The notes: generated from the sequence alone by a model not told the origin. Positions 1 through 9,695 are shown, numbered from the stretch's first letter. The stretch: 64,000 nt of DNA from Prochlorococcus sp. AG-355-G23 (GCA_003278765.1 QCDK01000001.1:93377-157376); one strand, 5' to 3'. Numbers and translations: made by a program.

Positions 1-235
1 TTGGCATAAATGCCACCTCATCATCGGGATTAATCATCGCATCCATATCTGTAATTTCTTGATTTATAGAAACGATAATATTATCTTGCGGTAAATTAGA
101 ATTAATTAAATTCCATACAGAAAAAACCTTCATTTGAGACCCTTCAATTGTAAGAAATTTTTCATTCCATCCTAGATCTTCAGCGATACTAGATAATAAA
201 ACCACCTTGATTTTGTTAGATTTTTCAGTTTCCAT
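1..235 (-). CDS. moaD: MoaD, molybdopterin synthase small subunit (3' end outside window)
   Basis: This is the N-terminal 78 codons of a ubiquitin-fold sulfur carrier that, as a thiocarboxylate, donates sulfur to precursor Z in molybdopterin synthesis. The visible segment ends in NPDDEVAFMP, the usual MoaD run just before the PPVSGG tail, which lies beyond the window edge. The ATG is at 235. It is divergent from moaB. Molybdenum cofactor genes in Prochlorococcus are expected only where nitrate reductase is present, so this gene is part of the case for nitrate use. Confidence 0.85.
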   Translation of the reverse strand, partial: METEKSNKIKVVLLSSIAEDLGWNEKFLTIEGSQMKVFSVWNLINSNLPQDNIIVSINQEITDMDAMINPDDEVAFMP

Positions 236-270
236 CTATAGTGATCTAGTAACTAATGGTTTAATTTTAA

Positions 271-765
271 GTGGTTTCTATAGCTTTGCTTACTGTTTCT
301 GATACTCGTAACACAAAAAATGATGAGAGTGGAAATTATCTCCTTCACGAGGCTGAGAGATCAGGACACAATGTCGTTGATAAGATAATTTGCAAAGATG
401 ATATTTATTTAATTAGAAAATATACGAGCGATTGGATCTCAGATCCAAATATTGATGTGATTATTACTACAGGTGGGACAGGAATTACAGCTAGGGACGT
501 TACTCCTGAAGCTATTAGACCTTTATTAGATAAAGAGATTGATGGTTTTGGGGAGACTTTTAGATTTTTATCATTTAAAAAGATAGGAACTAGTACTTTA
601 CAAAGTAGGTGTATTGCGGGGTCTGCAAATGGTAAGTTTTTATTCGTTTTGCCAGGATCTATGGATGCTGTTATGACAGGTTGGCAAGATATAATTTCTT
701 ATCAACTTAATCAAAATACAAAACCTTGTAATTTAATAAATCTCATTGATAAGTTAAAAAAATAA
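271..765 (+). CDS. moaB: MoaB/MogA-type molybdenum cofactor biosynthesis protein
   Basis: A 164-aa protein of the MoaB/MogA family, which adenylylates or binds molybdopterin before metal insertion. Family motifs are clear: TTGGTG at residues 66-71, DVTPEA at 76-81 and LPGS near 127. The start is a GTG at 271, because the only upstream in-frame ATG (256) is followed at once by a stop. It is divergent from moaD and convergent with the nirX-like gene. Confidence 0.92.
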   Translation: MVSIALLTVSDTRNTKNDESGNYLLHEAERSGHNVVDKIICKDDIYLIRKYTSDWISDPNIDVIITTGGTGITARDVTPEAIRPLLDKEIDGFGETFRFLSFKKIGTSTLQSRCIAGSANGKFLFVLPGSMDAVMTGWQDIISYQLNQNTKPCNLINLIDKLKK

Positions 766-774
766 TTCTCTAGT

Positions 775-1503
775 TTATTTATTTATTAGAAATTGATTTG
801 AGATCAATTTTTGATTTTTAATGCATTTAAGTAGAGAAGGATCTTTTATCTCATTTTCTAATTTTGATAACTGTTCAAAACTATTATCATTCCAAATGCT
901 CCCTAAAGAAAAAATTGCATATTTAGCGATTTCTAATTCTTTATTTAAAGAATATTTATAAAGCAATTTACAAACTATTTCGCTTTCTCTTCTTTTTAAA
1001 ATAGAGATTATCTTGTAGTTGATTTTGAAATCATCGTAAATTTTTATTTGATCAATAAAAGATAATAATATTTCATCAGTTAATTGATGAGCTTTGAAAT
1101 GAAGAATATTAAGACCTGCAATCCAAAAATCTATTTCGCAAATATCGAATATTTCTCTAATTAATGTAAGTTCGATTTCTCCTCCCCAGGGCTCTAAAGC
1201 ATTAATTATATGAATATTTAATATATTATTTTGATAGAGATTTTTTAGTAAAAGATCTTTTGCATCTTTTTCATTTGTTAGTTTAAGGGCCTCAATAAAT
1301 TCAACTTTAAGGCCAAATTTTTTTATCATCTTTTCAAGTAAAAAATAGCCTTTCCTTTCTTGCATACCTATCTTTTCCGCAATAACTTTACGAATCTCAA
1401 AAGATAATTCCAATGAATAGTAGGAAAAAAGAATATCAAGATCTAATTTTTTTGAACCTAATCCATTTAAAACTTCTAATATTTCAGATTCACTTTTGCT
1501 CAT
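775..1503 (-). CDS. nirX: NirX-like conserved protein next to nitrite reductase
   Basis: A 242-aa soluble protein made of repeated helical segments, resembling HEAT-like repeat proteins, with no signal peptide or catalytic motif that I recognise. It lies 9 bp downstream of nirA on the same strand and probably shares its transcript. Marine cyanobacterial nitrite clusters carry a gene called nirX, of unsettled function, beside nirA. I assign that name from position and length only, not from an alignment. Confidence 0.6.
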   Translation of the reverse strand: MSKSESEILEVLNGLGSKKLDLDILFSYYSLELSFEIRKVIAEKIGMQERKGYFLLEKMIKKFGLKVEFIEALKLTNEKDAKDLLLKNLYQNNILNIHIINALEPWGGEIELTLIREIFDICEIDFWIAGLNILHFKAHQLTDEILLSFIDQIKIYDDFKINYKIISILKRRESEIVCKLLYKYSLNKELEIAKYAIFSLGSIWNDNSFEQLSKLENEIKDPSLLKCIKNQKLISNQFLINK

Positions 1504-1512
1504 TAATATATT

Positions 1513-3036
1513 TTAGGTTTTTAACTTTGCATTAAACTTGTTGATTAAAATTTCTTTTATTAAATTATAAATTTCATATTTACTAACTTTTTTAAATTCG
1601 GTTTCACCTAAAGTTTGCAGGTGATCTTGTCTACCTCCAATACTGACATTATATCCATCCTCAGTTCCACCTCCCTCTTTTTTTACCTTTGTACCGGTCA
1701 TGCCAATACCACCCATATGAGCTTGTCCACAATTATTTGGACAACCTGTCCAATGGATTTTAACCTCCTCTGATAATTCAAGTTCTCGATCTAATTTTTC
1801 AGAAATATTCCTTGCTATATCTTTGGTATTTGCAAGAGCAAAGCTACAAAAACTACTCCCTGTACATGAAACGGTACTCGCTGAAAAATGGGATGGATTT
1901 AATTTGAATTTATTAATAATTTCTTCATCACCAAATTCTTCTAAAATATTATCTTTAAGGCCAACAATAATTAGATTTTGATCTTCGGTTAGTCTTACTT
2001 CACTCTGTCCATATTTTTCACTTAATCTTGCAATTTCTTGTATGTCATCTACACATAATCTTCCTACCGGAATGTGTAATCCAGCAAAGTAAAGATTATT
2101 CTGTTTTTGTTTATTAATTCCAAATAAACTTCTTTGTTTTTCGTTGAAGATTGAGCCTGGATCGTTCGATAAAGTTCCAAATTTTTCTTCTACAAGTTCT
2201 CTAAATTTTTCGATCCCTATAGAGTTTAAATAATATCTAAATCTTCCTTTATTTCTTAAAAATCTATCTCCATTATCTCGCCAAAGGGAACAAATAATTC
2301 CAGTTATTTTGCATATATCTTTTTCTTCTACCCAGACATCTAGAGGTAGAGCATAAGCATTTAAAGTTGCTGATAAAATTCCTCCTACCCAGACACCAAA
2401 GCCTAAAATTCCATTTTTAAAAACAGGATGAAAGATAAGATCATTATGTAGAAGAAAATTATCTTTTGCTCCTGCTACTGCAGTATTCCACTTCCTTGGT
2501 AAATTCGAGAATTCAGGGTTGCCATTACCAGAATTTGTTAAGTAATTTTCTAATTCAGAAGTATATTTTCTTGTATCTATGATTTCTTTAGGATCAATTC
2601 CCGCTAGTGGATTGCCAGTAACATTCCTTGGATTATCCATTCCAGACTGAACGGATGTAATATCAACCTCTCTAAGTCTCTTAATAATATCTGGTAGATC
2701 ATTTATTAAAACCCCCCTTAATTGAATATTTTGCCTAGTTGTTATATCTGCAGAACCGTCTTCTCCATATCTAGCGACTACTGACGCAATTACTCTCAAC
2801 TGATTAGAGTTTAAAATTCCATTGGGAACTCTGAGCCTCATCATAAATCTTCCAGGAGTTTTTGGTCTCCAAAAAAGGCCATACCACTTTAAGCGCATTT
2901 GCAAATCTACTTCATCCATCTCTTCCCACCCTTTAAGAGCATAATCATCTAACTCTTCAAAAATTTTCAGACCATCTTTCTCCGCTTTTTGCTTTTCAAT
3001 CTTATTTAATTTTTTATCATTTAAATAATATTGCAT
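1513..3036 (-). CDS. nirA: Ferredoxin-nitrite reductase
   Basis: NirA reduces nitrite to ammonium with electrons from reduced ferredoxin, in the cytoplasm. The siroheme/4Fe-4S ligands are present as C391-X5-C397 and C432-X3-C436 (within TGCPNNCGQ), numbering from the ATG at 3036 (507 aa). An in-frame TTG at 3105 would add 23 residues. I prefer the ATG because the resulting length suits cyanobacterial NirA. It is followed by the nirX-like gene. A focA-type nitrite transporter is not seen nearby. Confidence 0.95.
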   Translation of the reverse strand: MQYYLNDKKLNKIEKQKAEKDGLKIFEELDDYALKGWEEMDEVDLQMRLKWYGLFWRPKTPGRFMMRLRVPNGILNSNQLRVIASVVARYGEDGSADITTRQNIQLRGVLINDLPDIIKRLREVDITSVQSGMDNPRNVTGNPLAGIDPKEIIDTRKYTSELENYLTNSGNGNPEFSNLPRKWNTAVAGAKDNFLLHNDLIFHPVFKNGILGFGVWVGGILSATLNAYALPLDVWVEEKDICKITGIICSLWRDNGDRFLRNKGRFRYYLNSIGIEKFRELVEEKFGTLSNDPGSIFNEKQRSLFGINKQKQNNLYFAGLHIPVGRLCVDDIQEIARLSEKYGQSEVRLTEDQNLIIVGLKDNILEEFGDEEIINKFKLNPSHFSASTVSCTGSSFCSFALANTKDIARNISEKLDRELELSEEVKIHWTGCPNNCGQAHMGGIGMTGTKVKKEGGGTEDGYNVSIGGRQDHLQTLGETEFKKVSKYEIYNLIKEILINKFNAKLKT

Positions 3037-3188
3037 ATTAATTTTTATTCTTTTATTCTTATGAGATTTTAGACAATTTAATGTTTCCTCATATACAAAT
3101 GTCAATAAATATTGATTTTTTATTTTTGAAACCGAATTCCATATTTTAGGAAACTCTTAAGCTCATAAAAATATAATGGCTTGATCAC

Positions 3189-3458
3189 TTATCCGTAATT
3201 ATGAGATACTTCTGTCCATCCTTTTTGGTGAAGTTCGTCCCACTTTTCCCAAGCTGAATCTATATTGAGTTTTTCAGAAGATTTGTACCCTCCAGGTTCT
3301 CCAAGGTGATTTGTGTAGAAAAGATGAGTATGAATTTTTAAATTAGGTTTAGGGGAATTTTTGCATTCTTCGAAAAAGATAATTCGGCTGCCTTCGGGAT
3401 TTAGTAGACATCCGTTGGGTTTGCTAGTGCTACAACCAAATGAGTACTTAGGATCCAT
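3189..3458 (-). CDS. DUF1651-type small protein
   Basis: An 89-aa hypothetical protein with the layout of picocyanobacterial DUF1651: a GCLLNPEGSRIIFFE segment in the first third and a C-terminal W-x2-L-x3-GW motif (WDELHQKGW). Function unknown. Relatives by C-terminal motif in this window are at 27028-27285 and in the pseudogene at 15549-15796. Confidence 0.7.
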   Translation of the reverse strand: MDPKYSFGCSTSKPNGCLLNPEGSRIIFFEECKNSPKPNLKIHTHLFYTNHLGEPGGYKSSEKLNIDSAWEKWDELHQKGWTEVSHNYG

Positions 3459-3607
3459 ACTTTACCTTTAATCGGCCGGTTGTTTATTGATACGTTTGTA
3501 CTATAAATTATATCCTCCTTGTTTTGCTGTCAATCCTTTTAAGGTTAAGTACTTATTTACTAATAATTATTTTGTTTTTTAATAAATAAGATAATTTCTT
3601 TTAGACT

Positions 3608-3790
3608 ATGAATTACAGGGAAGATCTAGAAATCAAACTACAAAAAGTAACACTTGCAATGCAGGAAGTTGTAGATGATATCCATAAAACTGAACCTGAG
3701 AAGCAAAGAATAATTTCCAAACTTATTGAATTTAAAGAAGCAATCATTTCAAAGGGGATTGAACTTAACATTGAATTAGAGGCAGCCTAG
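3608..3790 (+). CDS. Hypothetical small protein
   Basis: A 60-aa charged, helix-forming protein with no membrane segment. It is rich in K/E and predicted largely as one or two amphipathic helices. I do not recognise a family. It stands alone between divergent and convergent neighbours. Confidence 0.55.
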   Translation: MNYREDLEIKLQKVTLAMQEVVDDIHKTEPEKQRIISKLIEFKEAIISKGIELNIELEAA

Positions 3791-3863
3791 AAATATTAAA
3801 TATCTCATAAATGTTTAATCACTTTTAGAATAATGTTATAAACAAAGAAGGGTTATTTATCAG

Positions 3864-4025
3864 ATGCAGCCTGGTGCTTTTGAATTATTGATCCTAGTAT
3901 TTATCTTTTTAGGTCTTCAAGCCTGGTGGATTATCCCAATAGTTATTAAGAATAATAAATTAAATAATAGAGGTAAGGATTTAAGAGAGGAAATTAAGCA
4001 ATTAGAAAAGTTATACAAAAAATAA
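3864..4025 (+). CDS. Small single-span membrane protein
   Basis: A 53-aa ORF with one hydrophobic helix (about residues 6-28, with a WW pair and IIPIVI) followed by a basic, coiled-coil-like tail ending LEKLYKK. The pattern is that of a real small membrane protein. No function recognised. Confidence 0.55.
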   Translation: MQPGAFELLILVFIFLGLQAWWIIPIVIKNNKLNNRGKDLREEIKQLEKLYKK

Positions 4026-4078
4026 ATTAGTTTATTATTTTTGCAAACTACCTATTATTAGTGAAACTCAAATATCTA

Positions 4079-4501
4079 ATGAAATTAAAAAAAATTATTC
4101 CAGTTTGCTTCCTTTTTATTGGGACTTTAGCTTTACCACAACTTTCTCTTGCAGAAGAAAAGATTGAAGTTGTACCTATTATTCAAAGTTCAAAAGGACT
4201 AAGTGGTAAAAATTTTAATTATCTCGAGGGTAAGCCTGAATTAAGACTCTTAAAAGTAAAAATTCCAGTTGGCTTAAAAACTCCAATTCATACTCATCCT
4301 TCCCCAATGTTGATTCATGTCACCAGAGGAAGATTAAAGCATGTGAGGGGTGAAGAAATTAATTTCTTTAAAGCAGGTGATGCATTTATAGAGAGTAATA
4401 ATGGGGGCCCCCACTATGTGAAAAATGTTGGGAAGAAGCCTGCCATACTTCATGTGGGAGTTGTATCAGTAGTTGGAATGCCTATGGCCATAAATAAATA
4501 A
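4079..4501 (+). CDS. Exported cupin-domain protein
   Basis: A 140-aa protein with an N-terminal signal peptide ending near LSLAEE and a single cupin barrel. The first cupin motif is seen as HTHPSPMLIHVTRG with two histidines, and the second as GDAFIES...HYVKN. It is probably a periplasmic metal-binding beta-barrel of unknown substrate. A GTG 18 bp upstream (4061) is an alternative start, but the ATG gives a cleaner signal peptide. Confidence 0.75.
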   Translation: MKLKKIIPVCFLFIGTLALPQLSLAEEKIEVVPIIQSSKGLSGKNFNYLEGKPELRLLKVKIPVGLKTPIHTHPSPMLIHVTRGRLKHVRGEEINFFKAGDAFIESNNGGPHYVKNVGKKPAILHVGVVSVVGMPMAINK

Positions 4502-4542
4502 GATTTTCTCAAAGTTGTTCTATCAGTATGAGGATTAAATTT

Positions 4543-6246
4543 TTATGAAGAACAGCTGTAGTGAGATACTCCTCCATAGTTAAAATACTGGCTTGGCTTT
4601 AGTCGATTATATTTTTGATCTAATTCTGAGGATTGTTCTATATACGGATTGCTAAAGACATCCTGTAACTCTTTTATTTTTTTGTAATTTCCTTTTTCAG
4701 CTTCTTCATATGCGGGAACGACCATCCATTCGCGCCAAGTATAGACTGGATTAAGAGATTTCATTGATGCTGATTTTGCTTTAATATTTCCCTCTTTCTT
4801 CAAGATTGATTGCCAGTTTTGAAGCCATACTTCCCACCTATGGTTGAGGTTATCATCAATTGGAAAATAGAAACTGTCTTTTAAAGAATCTAAGTTATCA
4901 GGTATTTCAGAGAGTTTACGGAACAAAATTGTATAGTCTGCTTTTGAAATGACCATGAGATTAAAAAATTCATTTATTAGAGTTTCGTTGTAATGTTCTA
5001 AACCAAGCTTGTTTGCCCACATTTTCATCAATTCCTTATTCATTAATTCAGAAAAGTCTTTTTCGATTTGATCTAACTTTTCTTGATCTTGTTTGCTTTG
5101 TGAAAGTAACGGACTAAGAGATGAACAGAATGTTTTAAAGTTGATTGCCGCTGCAGAAGGCTGGTTAAAAAAAGAGAAATGTTCACCTCCACCTGTCCAT
5201 GGTTGAAATCTTGGATCAAATAATTCACAGAATCCAAAGGGGCCATAATCCAAGGTGTAACCTCCAGCAGCACAATTATCACTATTGAAATTACCCTGGC
5301 AATAACCAACTCTCATCCAGTTAGCTATAAGTGATATGAGTCTTGATCTGTATAAAGATGCCAGTTTTATTACTTTACTTTCAATTGAAATCTCATATTC
5401 AATTTCATCTTTATAATTTCTATCAATTAGATGTTGAACTATCATCTTTAGTTCATTGAGCGCCTCATCATGCGCATTATTACGAACTCGTCTTGCAAAA
5501 AGTTCAATCTGGCCTACACGTAAAAAAGATGGAGCGACTCTCGTTGTAATTGCCGCTTGATTATCAATCATGATATCAGGTTCAAAATATCTGGACCCTT
5601 TGGAATACCACGGTCTTCTAACTATTTCTGAACGTGAGACATAAAGTGTTAAAGATCTTGAGGTAGGGATTCCCAATGCATCCATTAATTCCTGTGCGAG
5701 AAATTCTCGTACGCTAGACCTTAAGACAGCTCTGCCATCTGCTCCACGACAGTAGGGAGTTGGACCTCCTCCTTTAAGTTGCATTTCCATTCTTTTCCCA
5801 TTGAATAAACCTTCAAAAACAGAAATTGCTCTGCCATCGCCATAACCATTGCCGGTGCCAAAGGGACATTGTTGGGTATATTCAGTTCCGTAAATTGATA
5901 ATGCATAACCTGTTGCCCAACCAACAGGACTCATTGGATAATTAGCAACAGAAATATCACCTGAGAAAAAACGACAAAAATTTTCGTCTTTAGTAAGATC
6001 TGAGCTTAGCCTTAGTTCTTTAAAAAGTTTGTTGCTATGGGAAATATATTCTGGTTCTGGAATAGCAGTTGGCACAACTGGTACATAATGACCTGAATAT
6101 ATTGAACGCGGCTTGTGATCATTTCCATCTTTTGTTGATTGAGGATCTGCTTTAAGAGAATTCATAAAAGAATAGTCAGATAGTTGAGAAAATTCAGAAA
6201 AATTTTCTGTAAGCTTTCCTTTTAATGAATCAGATTTTGTTGACAT
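4543..6246 (-). CDS. selO: SelO-family protein adenylyltransferase (YdiU/UPF0061)
   Basis: A 567-aa SelO homologue. SelO proteins are pseudokinase-fold enzymes that AMPylate target proteins using ATP in a flipped orientation. Visible family signatures are GGGPTPYCRGADGRAV with the following RSSVREFL segment, the GNFNSDN run and DYGPFGF. The length fits a full-length family member. I chose the ATG at 6246 over the TTG one codon upstream. It is transcribed alone. Confidence 0.9.
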   Translation of the reverse strand: MSTKSDSLKGKLTENFSEFSQLSDYSFMNSLKADPQSTKDGNDHKPRSIYSGHYVPVVPTAIPEPEYISHSNKLFKELRLSSDLTKDENFCRFFSGDISVANYPMSPVGWATGYALSIYGTEYTQQCPFGTGNGYGDGRAISVFEGLFNGKRMEMQLKGGGPTPYCRGADGRAVLRSSVREFLAQELMDALGIPTSRSLTLYVSRSEIVRRPWYSKGSRYFEPDIMIDNQAAITTRVAPSFLRVGQIELFARRVRNNAHDEALNELKMIVQHLIDRNYKDEIEYEISIESKVIKLASLYRSRLISLIANWMRVGYCQGNFNSDNCAAGGYTLDYGPFGFCELFDPRFQPWTGGGEHFSFFNQPSAAAINFKTFCSSLSPLLSQSKQDQEKLDQIEKDFSELMNKELMKMWANKLGLEHYNETLINEFFNLMVISKADYTILFRKLSEIPDNLDSLKDSFYFPIDDNLNHRWEVWLQNWQSILKKEGNIKAKSASMKSLNPVYTWREWMVVPAYEEAEKGNYKKIKELQDVFSNPYIEQSSELDQKYNRLKPSQYFNYGGVSHYSCSS

Positions 6247-6628
6247 CAAATTTGTTATCTATTCTTTTAAGCGCTCTAATTTTTTTAAATTAAACACCTA
6301 AATGTATCTTATATAGATTCTATTAGGGATGGTTTTTGGCGATACGTTTGAGATTAAATATAAGTTAAAAGTTAATACTTTATTAAAAAAAAAGGATCCG
6401 CGGTAAGACATTTTTTTTGGAAAAATTTTTTTTGCTTTTAAAAAATAAAAAAGAACTTCTCCAACATATCAACTTTTTAAACAAGAACGACTGCAAATAC
6501 TAATATATTGACAAGTTTTTTTAAGCTTGCTTTCAAATAATGCTCAAAAAGTTTCACGATTTAATTTGTTGATCGAGTTATACCCCCCCCCCCCCTTATT
6601 TCCGCACTATATTACTTGTGAAATTTTT
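6247..6628. other. Intergenic region without a gene
   Basis: A 382-bp spacer between the 3' end of the NSS symporter gene and the 5' end of selO. I see no ORF with coding character. It contains a GGATCCGCGG run near 6394 and the poly-C tract listed separately. The region upstream of 6246 should hold the selO promoter. Confidence 0.5.
6583..6595. repeat. 13-base poly-C tract
   Basis: Thirteen consecutive C at 6583-6595, in an otherwise very AT-rich intergenic stretch about 340 bp upstream of selO. It does not lie in a coding region. Such tracts are prone to slippage and to sequencing-length error. Confidence 0.9.
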
Positions 6629-7972
6629 CTAACTTACCCAGCCTTTGAGCAAATCAAACACACTAATAAATAGTCCAAAACCAATAATTGGGGGCGCAAC
6701 CCATCTTGTCATGAATTTCAAATAACGTGTCGTTTTGATTCCTACTTTTGAATCACTAAGTTCTTCATTAAACTTTCCAGGTACTACCCATCCCATAAAG
6801 AAAGTAACCAAGAATCCACCAAAGATAAGTAATACTCCTCCAAAAATCGAGTCAATGGTTCCTAGAATGTTTAAATTTAATGCAGAAGGAATACCTGCTA
6901 AAAATAGGAAAAGAGTTATCAGCCAAACAGATTTTTCTCTTTTAAAACCAAATTTATCCATTAATGAGGAAACTGGAACTTCCAATAATGAAACAGAGGA
7001 AGTTATTGCTGCAATATAAGCTAGTGCAAAAAATGCAACAGCTACAATTCTTCCAACCGCTCCATATGAACCAAGGCCCGTAGGTATTGATATAAATAAT
7101 GCACCAACTGTTGATTCAGAAATAGCACCACTTAAACCAAATGATAAAACAATAGGAAAGGTAATAAGTCCTGCCATAAGACCCACCAAAGTATCCAATG
7201 ATGCAACGCCAACACTTAGTTTTGGAAGATTACTTTTTTTATTTAGATAGGAAGCGTAAGTCACCATTACTCCAATTCCTAAACTTAAAGAAAAGAAAGC
7301 TTGAGTAAAAGCATTTCTTATGGTTTGAGGGTTCCTCAATTCATCAAAGTCAAACTTAAACAAAAATGTTTTGTATCCTTCCCATGCGCCTGAAAGTGAA
7401 GTGGCCCATATTGCTAGCGATACAAGAATTATAAAAAGTATAGGCATAAAGAATCGCGTCACCTTTTCGATTCCTTTTTTTATCCCTGATGAAACTATTA
7501 TGGCTGTAAGAACAAGACTTAATAGGTGCCCCAATAAAACACTGCTACCACTACTAATTGAGCCAAAGAAAGCTTCTGCTTCACTTAAATTTTTTGGTAA
7601 TCCAAAAAATAATGAATGGAACAAGGTATCTGCGGTCCACCCCATTATGACTGAATAATATGATGCTATTCCCAAGGGAGCTATAAAGAAAAGAATTCCT
7701 AATGGATACCAATTTTTTCCAGCTAACTTTACTGGTGCAAGCAATGTGCTGGCAGTAGCGTTTCTTCCTAAAGCCATTTCAGCAACAAATACCGGAAGGC
7801 ATACAATTAAAACGATTAGTATGTATAAAAGTACAAAAGCTGCTCCTCCGCCTTGAGAGGCTCTGTAGGCGAAACCCCAAAGGTTACCAAGACCTACTGC
7901 GCTACCAGCAGCTGCAAGAATGAATCCCAACTTACTAGTCCATTGTTCTCTTGGAGAAATTTTTGAGTCCAA
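6629..7972 (-). CDS. Neurotransmitter:sodium symporter (NSS/SNF) family transporter
   Basis: A 447-aa inner-membrane protein with about 11-12 hydrophobic helices. The N-terminus carries the NSS hallmark: W-x-S-x2-GF, then AAAGSAVGLGNLWGFAY in TM1, where Na+ and substrate bind. Bacterial members transport amino acids with sodium. The substrate cannot be read from sequence. The start is TTG at 7972. Confidence 0.9.
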   Translation of the reverse strand: MDSKISPREQWTSKLGFILAAAGSAVGLGNLWGFAYRASQGGGAAFVLLYILIVLIVCLPVFVAEMALGRNATASTLLAPVKLAGKNWYPLGILFFIAPLGIASYYSVIMGWTADTLFHSLFFGLPKNLSEAEAFFGSISSGSSVLLGHLLSLVLTAIIVSSGIKKGIEKVTRFFMPILFIILVSLAIWATSLSGAWEGYKTFLFKFDFDELRNPQTIRNAFTQAFFSLSLGIGVMVTYASYLNKKSNLPKLSVGVASLDTLVGLMAGLITFPIVLSFGLSGAISESTVGALFISIPTGLGSYGAVGRIVAVAFFALAYIAAITSSVSLLEVPVSSLMDKFGFKREKSVWLITLFLFLAGIPSALNLNILGTIDSIFGGVLLIFGGFLVTFFMGWVVPGKFNEELSDSKVGIKTTRYLKFMTRWVAPPIIGFGLFISVFDLLKGWVS

Positions 7973-8111
7973 AATTAAAATCTGTTTTTTATAGTTGATT
8001 TATAACCCATAAATAAAAATTAGTTAATACACTGCTTAATAAAAACTAATCTTTATTGAATTATTTTTTTTGCTAAAAGATTTAAAATCTAAAAAACATT
8101 TCATTACTGCT

Positions 8112-8393
8112 ATGACCATTGAAACGACTATTCTAGATTTTCAACTAAGTAATACGTTCGAACAATATGAATCTCATATGAATGCTGCGGAACAGCAGTC
8201 GATGTTTAAAGAAATGGGAGTTAAAACATTTTATATTGGTAAATCATTAGATGATCCTCAAAGGGTAACTGTAATTTTTCAAGGACCAGAAAATGTTCTA
8301 TACGATATTTTTATGAATCCTGAAACAAAACCTATTGTTGAAGCTTCAGGGCATATTTATGCGGGTACAAAAATAACTCGATGGATTTCTTGA
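8112..8393 (+). CDS. DUF3764 family protein
   Basis: A 93-aa protein with the DUF3764 pattern (ETTILDFQLSNTFEQYESH near the start, FYIGKSLDDPQRVTVIFQGP in the middle), a ferredoxin-like dimeric fold family of unknown function in picocyanobacteria. The ATG at 8112 is preferred to the TTG at 8070. A paralogue lies at 27654-27941. Confidence 0.75.
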   Translation: MTIETTILDFQLSNTFEQYESHMNAAEQQSMFKEMGVKTFYIGKSLDDPQRVTVIFQGPENVLYDIFMNPETKPIVEASGHIYAGTKITRWIS

Positions 8394-8407
8394 AAAATAA
8401 ATCTTTT

Positions 8408-8707
8408 ATGAATTATCAACTTTTAATTGAATCATATTCTTTTGGGACATCCCTTTCTGAGCAAGAAATAGAACTTTTAAGTCTGGAACTTGAAACTCAA
8501 ATCATGAACATTAATATATCAACAGATTTTGGCTGTTTTAAATCGGCCCCCACCCATATTTGCGAAGGTCTAAATTTAAAAAAAGATACTTATTGGATTA
8601 TGTGCCTTGCTGAAATATTAGATTTACATAAGCCCCCCAAATATGGGAAAACGAAAAGTGTGGAGGTTTTCGATTTACTTCTTGAAAAAGGACTTGTGAT
8701 TGGTTAA
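8408..8707 (+). CDS. Hypothetical protein
   Basis: A 99-aa soluble protein of unknown family with two cysteines in the middle (FGCFKSAPTHICEG). An in-frame ATG at 8381 overlaps the stop of the DUF3764 gene. Either start would make it a second gene in that transcript. Confidence 0.6.
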   Translation: MNYQLLIESYSFGTSLSEQEIELLSLELETQIMNINISTDFGCFKSAPTHICEGLNLKKDTYWIMCLAEILDLHKPPKYGKTKSVEVFDLLLEKGLVIG

Positions 8708-8786
8708 TTATTTAATTATTTGAGTATTAAAAATAAGTTGTTTTTTCTTTATTCTGATAGCATTAACCTACGGTCAGATAAATATA

Positions 8787-9143
8787 ATGAAAGATTCTAA
8801 TGAATTGATATTAAGAAACATTATTAAGCTATCTAGATCAAGTGAAAAGAAATTTAAACTAGGAAACTTTAAAGGGGCAATAGATGACAAAATGAAGGCT
8901 AATGCAATATTGAAATCCAAATCTTGTGATGAAAAAATTATTGAAAAATATAGAGAAGAATTATCTAGATTGTATTTCTCAAAATTTGATCTTATATTTG
9001 ATCATAAGCTGAAAATTGATGAAATAAAGAGAAATGAAATAGTGAAAATGCTTGAACAAAAAAGTAAAGAAAAATTAAAAAGTCTTGATTATAAAGGCGC
9101 AATAAAAGCCTTTAGAAGGGCAGAAAAATATTTTTTAAATTAA
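8787..9143 (+). CDS. Hypothetical TPR-like protein
   Basis: A 118-aa very basic helical protein. Two segments (GNFKGAIDDKMKAN and LDYKGAIKAFRRAEKY) have TPR-like spacing of G, A and aromatic residues, so it may be a degenerate TPR pair. Function unknown. Confidence 0.55.
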   Translation: MKDSNELILRNIIKLSRSSEKKFKLGNFKGAIDDKMKANAILKSKSCDEKIIEKYREELSRLYFSKFDLIFDHKLKIDEIKRNEIVKMLEQKSKEKLKSLDYKGAIKAFRRAEKYFLN

Positions 9144-9270
9144 AAAAATTAAAATCTTAGAGATTTTTTAAGACAAATTAAATTTATAAGTTTTAGAATA
9201 AAAATAATGAAGGGGTTGATTTTTTTTCAGAATTCGTTTCTTTGAAGATATATTATTTTTGGTACTACTC

Positions 9271-9384
9271 ATGGTTATGCCCCAATCTACCTTGGAAAGT
9301 TTATTATTTTTTTTGATACTTTCTCTTCTTGCAACGTATATTGTTAATTTAAAGTATTCTTCGAAATTAAAAATACAGAAGTAG
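9271..9384 (+). CDS. Small membrane peptide
   Basis: A 37-aa ORF with one hydrophobic stretch (LLFFLILSLLATYIV) and a basic C-terminal tail, typical of the tiny single-span proteins in this region. It rests on composition only. Confidence 0.4.
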   Translation: MVMPQSTLESLLFFLILSLLATYIVNLKYSSKLKIQK

Positions 9385-9415
9385 TTTTTTTATTTATCTT
9401 TTTTCTAAATTAGAT

Positions 9416-9613
9416 TTATTTCCTTGGATCACTCCAAGTCTCTTTGTATAACCAGCTCAAAAAGGTAAGAGTAAGTATATTCCCAAATGCATAAGTTATT
9501 CCTAATAATGGGTCATAAATATTGGCAATAATCGTTGACATTATAAAGATTATTAACCCTGAAACAACCAAATCCTGAATAGGCAAATGGTTAAAATTCA
9601 CCGAATTTATCAT
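9416..9613 (-). CDS. Small membrane protein
   Basis: A 65-aa protein with two predicted hydrophobic helices (about residues 14-30 and 38-55), ending in a polar WSDPRK tail. No family recognised. Confidence 0.55.
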   Translation of the reverse strand: MINSVNFNHLPIQDLVVSGLIIFIMSTIIANIYDPLLGITYAFGNILTLTFLSWLYKETWSDPRK

Positions 9614-9695
9614 TAGATAATTTTTTTTAATAGATTAAATTAATTATAAAACCAACAAGTACCTTATTTTTTTATATGGCAATATCATTTAAGGT

